DNA from: CAYQQK01 sp964420065
GTDB taxonomy: Bacteria > Bacillota > Dethiobacteria > DTU022
Direction of reading: 5' to 3'
DNA length: 64,000 bases
Assembly: GCA_964420065.1 (NCBI GenBank)
Contig: CAYQQK010000006.1
Location: 1-64,000 of the forward strand
The notes under the pieces are model-generated. The model worked only from the letters and a program-made list of their open reading frames with translations, ran no database searches and had not been told where the DNA came from. The position numbers were made by a program, and so were the translations under genes. Below are positions 7,487-15,888 of this stretch, one piece after another (position 1 is the first letter of the stretch; every line of letters starts with the position of its first letter).

Positions 7487-8356
7487 TCAGTGGAAAAGAG
7501 ACGAGGCGTTGGCCAGGAGGAAGTCGACCGGGTTCTGCCGCGTGTCAAACAGAAAGTAGCCGGCCCGGCGCAGGCGGCAGAACTCCCGGATCGTTTCGCG
7601 GTGACGCTGCAGCGATTCCCGGTAGCGCTGCAGCAGGTACGGGTCCGGTTCTACCTCTTTTGTACGACCAGTTTCCGTATCGATCAGGGAGACCGGGCCG
7701 CGGCATTCCGGTTCCAGCTCATCTGGACTGATCAGGTGGAACAGGAGCAGCTGTTGGCGGGCGGAGAGCAGGTGCCGCAACCCTTCAGCATACCCCCCCG
7801 GGGAGAGAAAATCGGACAGAATAACCGTCATCTGGCGCGATCGCAAAAGATGGGAAAAAGAGAACAGAAGAGTATTCAAGTCCCCCTCGCGTCCGAAATC
7901 CTGTTCTTCAAGAAAGCGCCAGACCCGGGTCAAGGAACCCATACCGTACAGCGGAGGCAGATAGCGGTCCGGTTCCAGAGCACCCGCGCCGATCGCAACC
8001 CGGTCGTAAGAGCGCAGGCTGATATAGGCCAGGCAGAGCGCCAGTTCCAGGGCCCGCCGCCCCTTGTGCGGATCGCCCCAATCCATGGAACCGCTGCTAT
8101 CGATCAGAAAGTTGACGGTGGCATCAACCTCACTGCGGTTAAGGCGGGTGTAGAAGCGATGGGAGCGGCCATACAGAGGCCAGTCAATGCGCCGCGGATC
8201 ATCCCCCGGGAGGTAGGGCCGGTAGTCGGCAAACTCAAGCGCGGCGCCGTAGCGCCCGCTAAGGCGCTTGCCGCTGTCGAATCCCGCTAGCCCATCGCGA
8301 AAACGCAGGATCAGCCGGTCGAGACGTTGTATGGCCGGGGCCAGTTTGACCGTCAT
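7487..8356 (-). CDS. DUF58 domain protein (vWA-like)
   Basis: A 289-residue soluble protein. The N-terminal half has the DUF58 signature: SGRYGAALEFADYRPYLPGD, then DDPRRIDWPLYGRS, and a vWA-like core beginning NFLIDSSGSMDWG (DSSGS MIDAS motif at about residues 89-93). Proteins of this family are almost always encoded beside MoxR ATPases and are thought to be their vWA-containing partners. It begins four bases after the moxR stop, so the pair is almost certainly co-translated. It ends close to the tandem-repeat array that precedes the BatA-like gene. Assignment to the family is secure; molecular function is unknown. Confidence 0.88.
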   Translation of the reverse strand: MTVKLAPAIQRLDRLILRFRDGLAGFDSGKRLSGRYGAALEFADYRPYLPGDDPRRIDWPLYGRSHRFYTRLNRSEVDATVNFLIDSSGSMDWGDPHKGRRALELALCLAYISLRSYDRVAIGAGALEPDRYLPPLYGMGSLTRVWRFLEEQDFGREGDLNTLLFSFSHLLRSRQMTVILSDFLSPGGYAEGLRHLLSARQQLLLFHLISPDELEPECRGPVSLIDTETGRTKEVEPDPYLLQRYRESLQRHRETIREFCRLRRAGYFLFDTRQNPVDFLLANASSLFH

Positions 8357-8359
8357 CGC

Positions 8360-9322
8360 TCAACCTTTCTTGACCGCGTCCAGAATGTCGCCAATGATTG
8401 CGTCGGAGGTAATCTTTTCGCCCAGGGCTTCAAAATTGAGCAGCAGGCGGTGACGCAAGGCGGGCGGCGAAACCCGCTCGATATCATTAAAGCTGACGTT
8501 AAATCGCCCGTCCAGGAGAGCCGTTACCTTGGCCGCCAGGATGATGCTCTGGATACCGCGCGGGCTGGCGCCCACGGTCACATAGCGCTCGACCCGGGGC
8601 AGGCCCGGGGGATTTCCAGGGTGGGTTGCCTGGAGTACTTTCAAGGCGTATTCCAAAACTTTGGCCGCGATCGGCACCCGCCGGGCGAGGCGGTTAAAGG
8701 CCAGAATATTGGCCCCGCTCATGCGCGGTTCCACGGTAGGTTCTGTCGCCCCGGTGGTGCACCGGACGATCTCTTGCAGTTCCTCCAGGGAAGGATAAGG
8801 CACCAAAACTTTGAACAGAAAACGGTCCAGCTGGGCTTCGGGCAGGGGGTAGGTCCCCTCCATCTCAAGGGGGTTTTGCGTGGCGACGACAAAGAAGGGC
8901 AGTTCCAGAGGCCAGGTCTGTCCAAATACGGTCACCCGTTTCTCCTGCATACACTCGAGGAGAGCACTCTGGGTTTTCGGGGTGGCCCGGTTGATCTCAT
9001 CAGCCAGGACCAGGTTGGCAAAAACCGGGCCGGGCCGGAACTGAAATCCCCCTGCCCCGCCGGGGTCGATCAAGTTGGTCCCGGTGATATCCGAGGGCAT
9101 CAGATCGGGCGTAAACTGGATCCGGTTGAAGGTAACATTGAAAACCCGGCCAAAGGTGTTTACCAGCAGGGTTTTCCCCAATCCGGGGACCCCTTCCAGG
9201 AGAACATGGCCGCCGGCCAGAAGCGCCGTCAGACAAAGCTGCACCACCTCGTGTTGCCCGACAATGACCTTGCCCACTTCTTCCCGGGCGCCCGCCGCCT
9301 GGGCCAGTAGCTGCTCGTCCAT
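8360..9322 (-). CDS. MoxR-family AAA+ ATPase
   Basis: A 320-residue AAA+ ATPase. Walker A is GVPGLGKT (about 42-49), Walker B is ADEINRATPKTQSALLECMQEK-like (about 110), sensor 1 lies in VVATQNPLEMEGTYPLPEAQLDRF, and the C-terminal lid domain ends the protein. The length is normal for the family. MoxR proteins are hexameric chaperone-like ATPases that act on vWA-domain clients; here three vWA/DUF58 proteins lie directly downstream. ATG 9322 was chosen over an adjacent TTG; GGAGG is nine bases upstream. It is the likely motor of the cluster. Confidence 0.92.
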   Translation of the reverse strand: MDEQLLAQAAGAREEVGKVIVGQHEVVQLCLTALLAGGHVLLEGVPGLGKTLLVNTFGRVFNVTFNRIQFTPDLMPSDITGTNLIDPGGAGGFQFRPGPVFANLVLADEINRATPKTQSALLECMQEKRVTVFGQTWPLELPFFVVATQNPLEMEGTYPLPEAQLDRFLFKVLVPYPSLEELQEIVRCTTGATEPTVEPRMSGANILAFNRLARRVPIAAKVLEYALKVLQATHPGNPPGLPRVERYVTVGASPRGIQSIILAAKVTALLDGRFNVSFNDIERVSPPALRHRLLLNFEALGEKITSDAIIGDILDAVKKG

Positions 9323-9343
9323 CAAATCAGACCTCCAACCGGA

Positions 9344-10861
9344 TCAAGGTGCGATCGCTTCGAAATAGCTCCGCACGTAGTTTTCCAGGGAAGGCGGAAC
9401 ATGACCTTCTTGCAAGGAAGTGGTTCCTTGCCGGTAATAATGCTGATACTGTCCGGCGTACTCTTCTGAAGACAGACCGGGGTTGAGACGCAAAATTTCC
9501 GGCAGGGTATAGCCGCTCTCTTCTCCTGTACCGCCTAAAATAATTTCCTGTTCGCCGGGAATAAAGAAAAATTGATGCCCTTTGGGAGGAGCACTGCCGG
9601 TACCCGCACCGCCGCCGCTACCATCGTCCCCTCCCCCTCCACTTCCCTCACCGCTTCCCGCACCGCTGCCGCCGCCTTCTTTACCGCCACCGCTGTCCCC
9701 GGCCTTCCCGTTTTCCCCGCCCCCGGCAGATCCGGCAGTGCTGTCACCGCCGGGCGCTCCAGTTCCGGTTGCATTTTGATCGCCTCCACCAGTAGAACCT
9801 CCTGCGAGGGCCTGTTGCCGTTCGCGCAGGTGCTCCGCCCCGGCACGCACTGCCCGACCGGCGGAAACGGGGTCCATGCTTGCTATAATTTGATCAAGAG
9901 CCTCCACTGCCCCGGAAAGACCGTCGCCGGAGACCCCGGTCAGATTGGCGGCCGTCCCCTGCAGGGTCTCCCGGAGCGCACCGGGGGGGACAGCCCGGGC
10001 CAGCTGCTCCAGTTGTTTCAAAAATTCCTCCCGAAAAAACGGGTCGTTTTCCAGTTGCACCGCAATTTCGGAAGCCGTCCGATCCCCCCACAGATCCTCT
10101 TGCTCCTGCAGAGCAGCCGCGATTCGCGCCAACTCTTCCCTTTGGCTTTCCAGCGCTTCCAGTGTTTCCCGTAAAAGCAGCTCTACCTCCGCCGGTTCCG
10201 GGCCAAACTGAATTTGTTCGCGCAGGAACGCCAGTTCTTCCCGCAGCGCCTTCAGAAGCGGATCCGGTGGGAGCAGCTGCTCCAGTTCGTCCATCGCCGC
10301 CAGCGCCTCTTCAAGAGCCGCCCGTTTCTCCTGTCCGGAAGCCAGGGTGCTGGAAAGAGCGGGTGAAGCCAGAAACGTAATCGCAAACAGCAGCGCCGCC
10401 AGGCTAAAAAGGGTAGCCGAAGACCGGAAAGCACGCCAGTTGAAACGAGCCCGGGGTGGGTGATCCCGGAAGTAGCGTCCCAGTTCTGCCAGGAGACGCC
10501 CGGTCATCTCTTCCCCCTCCCGGCCGGGTTGCCCGGTCGCCGCAGTAGTGTCTTTCCCGGCCCGTAATTCGAGGTAGGTCTGGATCCGTTCGTCGCTTTC
10601 AAGTTCCCGGTCCATGCGCCGGGAGAGCTCCAGCAGATTGGGCCGCCAGCAGTAGCTTCCACCAGCCGCGACCAACAGCACGATCAGGCTGACCGCCGCC
10701 CGCCCGAAAAAGGGGGCTGGAACCAGGACCGTGACCAGGTTAAAAATAGCGTTGGCGCCCAGAAGTGCTACGGCGCTGCATAAAAGGATCCGCAAGGCGC
10801 TCTCACGGCGGTAAATTTGTTCCACGGGCTCAAGAAACGACAGTTCCTGCGGCCAGCGCAA
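9344..10861 (-). CDS. Membrane protein with coiled-coil region and Gly-rich linker (DUF4175-like)
   Basis: A 505-residue protein of no firmly known function. Two membrane segments lie at about 24-48 and 52-72 and a third at about 148-172. Residues 180-330 are acidic, Glu/Gln/Leu-rich and probably helical coiled coil. Residues about 345-425 are low-complexity Gly/Ser with repeated GGG and SGGG. A conserved-looking C-terminus follows (HQFFFIPGEQE, then YYRQGTTSLQEG and a final YVRSYFEAI). The arrangement resembles DUF4175-type proteins found in MoxR/vWA operons. TTG at 10861 is the start, nine bases after GGAGGAG. The C-terminal segment may dock to a partner in the cluster; that is inference. 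Confidence 0.6.
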   Translation of the reverse strand: MRWPQELSFLEPVEQIYRRESALRILLCSAVALLGANAIFNLVTVLVPAPFFGRAAVSLIVLLVAAGGSYCWRPNLLELSRRMDRELESDERIQTYLELRAGKDTTAATGQPGREGEEMTGRLLAELGRYFRDHPPRARFNWRAFRSSATLFSLAALLFAITFLASPALSSTLASGQEKRAALEEALAAMDELEQLLPPDPLLKALREELAFLREQIQFGPEPAEVELLLRETLEALESQREELARIAAALQEQEDLWGDRTASEIAVQLENDPFFREEFLKQLEQLARAVPPGALRETLQGTAANLTGVSGDGLSGAVEALDQIIASMDPVSAGRAVRAGAEHLRERQQALAGGSTGGGDQNATGTGAPGGDSTAGSAGGGENGKAGDSGGGKEGGGSGAGSGEGSGGGGDDGSGGGAGTGSAPPKGHQFFFIPGEQEIILGGTGEESGYTLPEILRLNPGLSSEEYAGQYQHYYRQGTTSLQEGHVPPSLENYVRSYFEAIAP

Positions 10862-10899
10862 TCTGTTTCACTCCTCCCGATCGGATCGAACTCCTGCTT

Positions 10900-11045
10900 C
10901 CCCCCTCACCCTAACCCTCTCCCCCCTGCAGGGGGGAGAGGGGATAAAAACCCCCGTATTTTCAGCCCCTTGAAAGCCTCTCCCACCTGCGGGGGGAAAA
11001 GGTTAGAAAACTCTACTTTTCCCCTCCCTCTGGAGGGGAAGAAGA
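10900..11045. repeat. GC-rich palindromic repeats between membrane-protein and ABC permease genes
   Basis: The stretch contains a perfect 28-base palindrome at 10915-10942 (CCCTCTCCCCCCTG and its complement) preceded by CCCTCACCCTAAC, then two degenerate copies (CTCTCCCACCTGCGGGGGGAAAAGG at about 10978-11002 and CCCCTCCCTCTGGAGGGG at about 11020-11037). They are related to the 7261-7440 array and to similar palindromes at 19670-19690 and 54183-54222. The last copy runs into the 3' end of the ABC permease gene and encodes its odd tail SSSPPEGGEK. They could be REP-like elements or attenuators. No T-tract follows, so terminator function is not supported. Confidence 0.7.
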
Positions 11046-11936
11046 ATGGAGGGGCGAGTTGGCATGTTGCCCCAAAAGCCCTTTCCGCCTCCTCCGCAAG
11101 GGGTTGACCAGGCGGGCCGACCAGAGCAGGCTGCCCAGGGAAAGAAGCGCTCCGGTACCGAGATGGAGATGCCAGAATTGAAGCCGGCTCAGCCATGCCG
11201 GGTAGCGAAACGGGTAGGCATTTTGACTGAGCTGGCTCAGAAGTTCACTCAGCTGCTCCGGGTAGAGCCATTCGAACAGGACAAGAGGGTTTAAAACCAA
11301 CAAAAAATGCAGCGGCGGTGCGCCCCCGGCCTGGGCCAGCAAGGCGACATTGAGGCCGTTTAAAAGCAGTGTTCCGCCGAAAAGCAGCCCGGCCAGGCCG
11401 TAGGCAGCAATAAAACAGACCGTGGTTTTACGAAAAAGGGCCGAAAACAGAACAGTAAAGCTGCCGAAAAAGAGGGCGCTGAGCATCAGCATCGCAATCA
11501 AAATAGCCAGTTCCCCCGGTGAAACTCCCCCCAAAAGAAAGACAAACCCGTACAGGGGCAGTGAAGACAAAATTAACAGAAAAACAGTGCTTAAAGAAGA
11601 AGCCAGTTTCCCAAGGACAATGCCCAGGGGCGTGAGGCGGGTACATACGAGCAGGTCAAAGGTCTGCCGCTCTTTCTCGCCACTGATCGAGGCGGCAGCC
11701 AGGCCGGGCACAAAAAGATAGATCAGGCTAAATTGCAGCAACGCCAGGAAAATAAATAGATTTTGCCCAACCTGGGCCGTGTCCGTGTAGCCGAGGCGCA
11801 TCGTATAAGTAAAATTTGAAAAAAAGAGCACCCCTAAACCGCCTAAAATGAGCAGGTAGGCGGACACCATGCCGAAGGTCCGCCAGGTGCGCATCTGCAA
11901 ACGCAACTCCTTAGCCAGCAGTGGATTGAGGCGCAT
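11013..11936 (-). CDS. ABC-2 type transporter permease
   Basis: A 307-residue integral membrane protein with about six hydrophobic helices, beginning MRLNPLLAKELRLQMRTWRT, the usual start of ABC-2 permeases that act with a CcmA/NatA-like ATPase. The SGEKERQTFDLLVCTRLTP segment at about 87-105 is the coupling-helix region typical of the family. The start at 11936 follows GGGGAGGTG and overlaps the ATPase gene by 26 bases. The C-terminal 15-20 residues (Ser/Pro/Glu/Gly) are encoded by a GC-rich palindromic repeat rather than by family sequence. It probably forms the membrane channel of an exporter with the gene upstream; substrate unknown. Confidence 0.88.
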   Translation of the reverse strand: MRLNPLLAKELRLQMRTWRTFGMVSAYLLILGGLGVLFFSNFTYTMRLGYTDTAQVGQNLFIFLALLQFSLIYLFVPGLAAASISGEKERQTFDLLVCTRLTPLGIVLGKLASSLSTVFLLILSSLPLYGFVFLLGGVSPGELAILIAMLMLSALFFGSFTVLFSALFRKTTVCFIAAYGLAGLLFGGTLLLNGLNVALLAQAGGAPPLHFLLVLNPLVLFEWLYPEQLSELLSQLSQNAYPFRYPAWLSRLQFWHLHLGTGALLSLGSLLWSARLVNPLRRRRKGLLGQHANSPLHSSSPPEGGEK

Positions 11937-12858
11937 GGTCCACCTCCCCGGTGATTTGCATGAACAGTTCTTCCAGGTTGCCGCCCATCGGAGTAAAGCT
12001 GTAAAGGCTGAACCGGGCCGCCAGCGCGCCCAGCAGCCGGGCCTGTTCTTCCCGCTCCCCGGCAAACAAGACCTCGATGCGTTCGTGATTGTTGAGCAGC
12101 GCCGACTTAACCCCCTCTTGCTCCAGCAGCCACAGCCGGGCCTGTTCGACCCCTTCGTGTACCCCGACCTCGATCAGGGTATCGGCCTGGACCCGGGCCA
12201 GAATCTCATCGATCGGGCCACACAGGAGCAATCGCCCCCGGTTGATAATACCGATATGCGTGCAGAGCTGGGCCAGCTCGGTCAAGATATGGGAGCTGAT
12301 CACGATCGTATGTCCCATCCGTTGCAGCTCCCGTAGTATTTCCCGCAGTTCCACCCGCGCCCGCGGATCGAGCCCGGAGGCCGGTTCGTCCAGCAGGAGC
12401 ACCCGGGGCTGGTGAATCAGGGCCCGGGCCAGGCAGAGCCGCTGCTTCATGCCCCGCGAAAAGTGGTTCACAAAATCGTTCTCCCGACCGGAAAGACCCA
12501 CCAGATCCAGCAAGGCCGGCATGGCCTGCCGCACCGCATCGATATGGCGCCCCGATGCTTCTCCATAAAATTCAAGGTACTCTTTGACGCGCAGATCGTC
12601 GTAGACCCCAAAAAAGTCGGGCATATAGCCGATCAGCCCGCGGATCCGGCGGGGATCGCTAAATACAGAAACACCCTCGATCTCTACCTCGCCCGCGGTA
12701 TGGGCGAGCAGGGCAGCCATGATACGCAAGGTGGTGGTTTTACCGGCCCCGTTCGGACCGACAAAACCGAAGATACTACCTTCGCCAACGGTGAAACTGA
12801 TGTTATCGACCGCGATGAAGCGACCGTAGTGCTTGGTCAAATTGGTCACCCGAATCAT
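11911..12858 (-). CDS. ABC transporter ATP-binding protein
   Basis: A 315-residue ABC ATPase of the CcmA/NatA class. Walker A is GPNGAGKTT (about 34-42), the signature is FSRGMKQRLCLARAL instead of LSGGQ, Walker B is LLLDEPASGLDP (about 155-166), and the H-loop is SSHILTEL. A 90-residue C-terminal extension follows the nucleotide-binding domain. ATG 12858 lies within the stop of the large exported protein gene (ATGA overlap), and the 3' end overlaps the permease gene, so the three are translationally coupled. It energises the permease downstream; whether export feeds the vWA proteins is not known. Confidence 0.93.
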   Translation of the reverse strand: MIRVTNLTKHYGRFIAVDNISFTVGEGSIFGFVGPNGAGKTTTLRIMAALLAHTAGEVEIEGVSVFSDPRRIRGLIGYMPDFFGVYDDLRVKEYLEFYGEASGRHIDAVRQAMPALLDLVGLSGRENDFVNHFSRGMKQRLCLARALIHQPRVLLLDEPASGLDPRARVELREILRELQRMGHTIVISSHILTELAQLCTHIGIINRGRLLLCGPIDEILARVQADTLIEVGVHEGVEQARLWLLEQEGVKSALLNNHERIEVLFAGEREEQARLLGALAARFSLYSFTPMGGNLEELFMQITGEVDHAPQSTAG

Positions 12859-15110
12859 CGCCGCACCCCGTCCCGGATACTAAAAAGGCGGCCGGCTTCG
12901 ACCCAGAGTTCGCCCTGGTATTGCAGCCGTACCAGCAGCCGGTCTTCAAAAATCTGTTCACCAATTCGATCTAGGGCCAAGACTCCGCCGCCCGGCAGAA
13001 CCAGCCGGCCCAGTTGATCCCAATCATCCCGATCCCGATTATAGACCAGAACCTCGACGGCGCCGCCGCCGTTCCAATGCCCCGCATTAATCTGGTATTC
13101 ACCGGCCGTGTAATCGACGCCGGGGGGGAGGACAAATACCAGGTCGGCCTGACCCGCGCCCTGCAGGTAGAGTTCCGATTGCGCGGTCGTTCTCCGGTGA
13201 TAATAGGTACCCTGCTCGCTGGAACCGATTACCCGCGGCTTCAGCCAACCTTCTTTGATGGCAAAGGTCTCCTGCAGGTCCAGTTGTTCCAGATCCAGGC
13301 CGGAGAGAAAAATGTTCAACGGAGGCGCCGTAGCGGCGCCGGTCATCTCCAGTACCGGAAGGGTATCGTTGAATCCGACCAAGAGGAGATCGGCCGGGTA
13401 ATCGAATATTTCTTCCGGCCAGTAGGAGTAAGGGGTTGTGCGCCCGGCATAGCGGCCGGAAACCGCACTTAAATCGAGAGGAACATCCCGGCCGGAGAGA
13501 ACGGTTTTTGTTTCACCGCTTTCCAAAGGCCCGATCTGTTGCCAGCCTTCCGGGAAACGCAGCCAGCTGTCGAAAAATAAATGTCCGGTTTCGTTCGTCA
13601 CGGTGACCGCAATTTCATCCCGGCCGAGCACGCCCGTCATTTCAACCGGGCCGGCCAGCTGCAACGGCTGTGCAGCGTAAAGCCGTTGCGTAGACCACAG
13701 AGCCGGGTCGTCCAGCTGGATTTGGGCGGCGGAGTCAAGGCCCCGGGTCGTCACCACACCCCTCCCTGGAGCCAGGGCGGCCACGGGTGAGGCAAAAGCA
13801 ACGGCGCCCCGGCGAGGGACAAACAGCGCCCCATAGCTTTCAGCGGCGGCGCGATTTTCGCGCTGCATCTCGATAAGGTTGAGCTGGTACAGGGTATATT
13901 CGTCCCCCCTGCCGCTGCCGGCGGCAAGATAGATCAGGGCGGTAAAAAAAACGGCCAGGGCGGGAATGGTCAGCCAGGCCCATTCCCAGCGGCGCAGGCG
14001 GCGCAACACCAGAAAGCTAACCGGTCCGGCGAGAAGGATATAGATCAGGATCCCGGTGAAAACTTGTCCCGCGGAAAAGAAAAAGGGCCGGCGCCCGCCC
14101 TGCAAAACCAGCTGCAACAGCTCGTTCATCATATACCTTTCCGCACGTTCCTGACGGCGGTAAACCGTTTCGCCGCCGAGACGGAAGAGCTGTTGCCAGA
14201 AGTCCTCGAGGGCGGCGGTATCGGTAAAGGGCGCATCCTCTAAATTCAAAGTTGAATAATAGATCTTGCCTCGCCCGCAGTCCCCCGCCAGCAGGAGCGG
14301 AAAACGATCTGTTTCGAGCAGAACCCGCCCTGTGACCTCTCCGCCGGTTACCAGGTATGAACCGGAAGGGCGGGTGGTTTTAAAAGGCAGCGGCTCCGCC
14401 TTCTCTTCCGTGGCCGAAGGGCGGAAGGGCAACAAATTTTCCGGCACCAGTGCGGCACTGTTTCGCCAATCCCGGCCGCCCCCGAGCACCAGCACCCCGC
14501 CCTGTTCAACCCACCGGGAAAGGTAGTCCGGCAGTTCCGGCTGCGGGTTCAGCCGGGCCGTGTCGCTCAACACCAGTAAAGAAAAACCGTCCAGGGCCAG
14601 GGCTTGAGCAAAATGTTCTTCCCGCAGGTGAATCACCCTGGAACCGGGAAAAATTGTCGCCAGGCGATCAAACTTTTCCGGCGAAGCGGCCAGCACGCCG
14701 ATCGCCGGTCCCTCCCGGGAACCGGCGCCGCTAACCCGGGCGGTCTTAACAACACGGCCGTCCGCACCTTTTAGAGAGAGCTGGACCCGATCATCGGCAT
14801 TAAAAAAAGTGCTTTCCCGAAAAGGAGGTAAAAAGAAAGTAACTTCGATCTTCTTACCGACCGGGACAAACACCGCTTCGGCGTAGCTGCCGGCAAAAAC
14901 CGCCTCAACTGTCCCCTGCCAATCCGCCTCGCTGCGGTTGGTGACCGTAACCTGAAGCACGTTCCAGCGGTTATAGTCCGGACCGGTATTAAAGTTCAAC
15001 CGGTACTGCAGATCAAAGTCATCATCGGCCGCGGCCAATGATGCCGGCGACAACGATCCCAACAATAACATGAGCAAGGAGAAAATCAATAACCTTTTCA
15101 CGGCTTTCAT
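12855..15110 (-). CDS. Large exported membrane protein, first gene of the MoxR/vWA/ABC cluster
   Basis: A 751-residue protein not assigned to a characterised family. It starts with a signal peptide (about 1-27, ending SLAAA-D). The extracellular first half includes a beta domain (NFNTGPDYNRWNVLQVTV) and a GATase-like segment around 150-300 (LLVLSDTARL, VEQGGVLVLGGGRDW). Two hydrophobic segments at about 350-400 (ILIYILLAGPVSFLVL and AWLTIPALAVFFTALIYL) are followed by a long beta-rich part. The GATase-like fold recurs in the two vWA proteins at the other end of the cluster. A sigma-A-type promoter lies 49 bases upstream. The ABC ATPase gene starts inside its stop codon. It may be the surface component of the assembly. 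Confidence 0.62.
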   Translation of the reverse strand: MKAVKRLLIFSLLMLLLGSLSPASLAAADDDFDLQYRLNFNTGPDYNRWNVLQVTVTNRSEADWQGTVEAVFAGSYAEAVFVPVGKKIEVTFFLPPFRESTFFNADDRVQLSLKGADGRVVKTARVSGAGSREGPAIGVLAASPEKFDRLATIFPGSRVIHLREEHFAQALALDGFSLLVLSDTARLNPQPELPDYLSRWVEQGGVLVLGGGRDWRNSAALVPENLLPFRPSATEEKAEPLPFKTTRPSGSYLVTGGEVTGRVLLETDRFPLLLAGDCGRGKIYYSTLNLEDAPFTDTAALEDFWQQLFRLGGETVYRRQERAERYMMNELLQLVLQGGRRPFFFSAGQVFTGILIYILLAGPVSFLVLRRLRRWEWAWLTIPALAVFFTALIYLAAGSGRGDEYTLYQLNLIEMQRENRAAAESYGALFVPRRGAVAFASPVAALAPGRGVVTTRGLDSAAQIQLDDPALWSTQRLYAAQPLQLAGPVEMTGVLGRDEIAVTVTNETGHLFFDSWLRFPEGWQQIGPLESGETKTVLSGRDVPLDLSAVSGRYAGRTTPYSYWPEEIFDYPADLLLVGFNDTLPVLEMTGAATAPPLNIFLSGLDLEQLDLQETFAIKEGWLKPRVIGSSEQGTYYHRRTTAQSELYLQGAGQADLVFVLPPGVDYTAGEYQINAGHWNGGGAVEVLVYNRDRDDWDQLGRLVLPGGGVLALDRIGEQIFEDRLLVRLQYQGELWVEAGRLFSIRDGVRR

Positions 15111-15158
15111 TAATGCCTACGCCTTTCTCCCGGCTGGAACATCAAGCATCCCCTGCTC

Positions 15159-15187
15159 ATATTACGGCTTTTTGCAATCAATTTCAA
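15159..15187 (-). promoter_or_regulatory. Sigma-A-type promoter of the MoxR/vWA/ABC cluster
   Basis: On the minus strand, TTGAAA (15182-15187) and TAATAT (15159-15164) are separated by exactly 17 bases, 49 bases upstream of the first gene of the cluster. No other equally good pair is seen in 15111-15380. Prediction from consensus only. Confidence 0.5.
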
Positions 15188-15379
15188 GGGCGCGCCGGGG
15201 AGAACCGGGCATTTCGCCTGCCGGTAAATTGCTTAAAATTGACAAACCGCAAGGATATTTGCGGCATGCCCGAGAGGAGAGCGGAGTAGGTTTTTATAGA
15301 AATAGCAGGATGAGTTGGCTCAATACAGTCAGCCATGAGCAAACCAGGGACGGACGCTTTTGGCAGCAACCTTTTTCAA

Positions 15380-15796
15380 TCAGGTCCCGATAATTTTGAT
15401 CAGGACCCGCTTATCCCGCATGCCGTCAAATTCGCCGTAGAATATTTGCTCCCATGTCCCGAAGTCAAGTTTGCCCTCGGTCACGGCGACAACCACCTCG
15501 CGGCCCATCACGGAACGTTTCAGGTGCGCGTCAGCGTTGTCTTCATGGTTGTTGTGATCATATTGGTCATGGGGCTTTTCCGGCGCCAATTTTTCCAGCC
15601 AGCGTTCAAAATCCCGGTGCAAACCGCTTTCGTCATCGTTGATAAACACACTCGCCGTGATGTGCATGGCATTGACCAGGCACAGGCCCTCACAAATCCC
15701 GCTCGCGGCAAGAGCCGCCTCAACTTGCGGCGTGATATTGATATAGGCGCGGCGGGTCTTTGTCCGCAAATGCAACTCCCGGCGGTAAACTTTCAT
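15380..15796 (-). CDS. yjbQ: YjbQ/UPF0047 family protein
   Basis: A 138-residue protein of the YjbQ family (secondary thiamine-phosphate synthase, UPF0047). Recognisable elements are NAMHITASVFINDDE (normally HTSAxVxxNE), DNADAHLKRSVMGREV, and the C-terminal GTWEQIFYGEFDGMRDKRV. Full family length. Escherichia coli YjbQ can make thiamine phosphate weakly; the native role in Firmicutes is uncertain. ATG 15796 follows GGAGGG with seven to eight bases between. It stands alone, on the same strand as but separate from the cluster on one side and the MATE gene on the other. Confidence 0.9.
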   Translation of the reverse strand: MKVYRRELHLRTKTRRAYINITPQVEAALAASGICEGLCLVNAMHITASVFINDDESGLHRDFERWLEKLAPEKPHDQYDHNNHEDNADAHLKRSVMGREVVVAVTEGKLDFGTWEQIFYGEFDGMRDKRVLIKIIGT

Positions 15797-15888
15797 CCGG
15801 CTTCCCTCCTCAGGTCCGATCGTTCATTAAAACCATTTTCAACCTTGTGGATCAATGGTTTTTTATATACCGAACTGATCAAGCAGCA

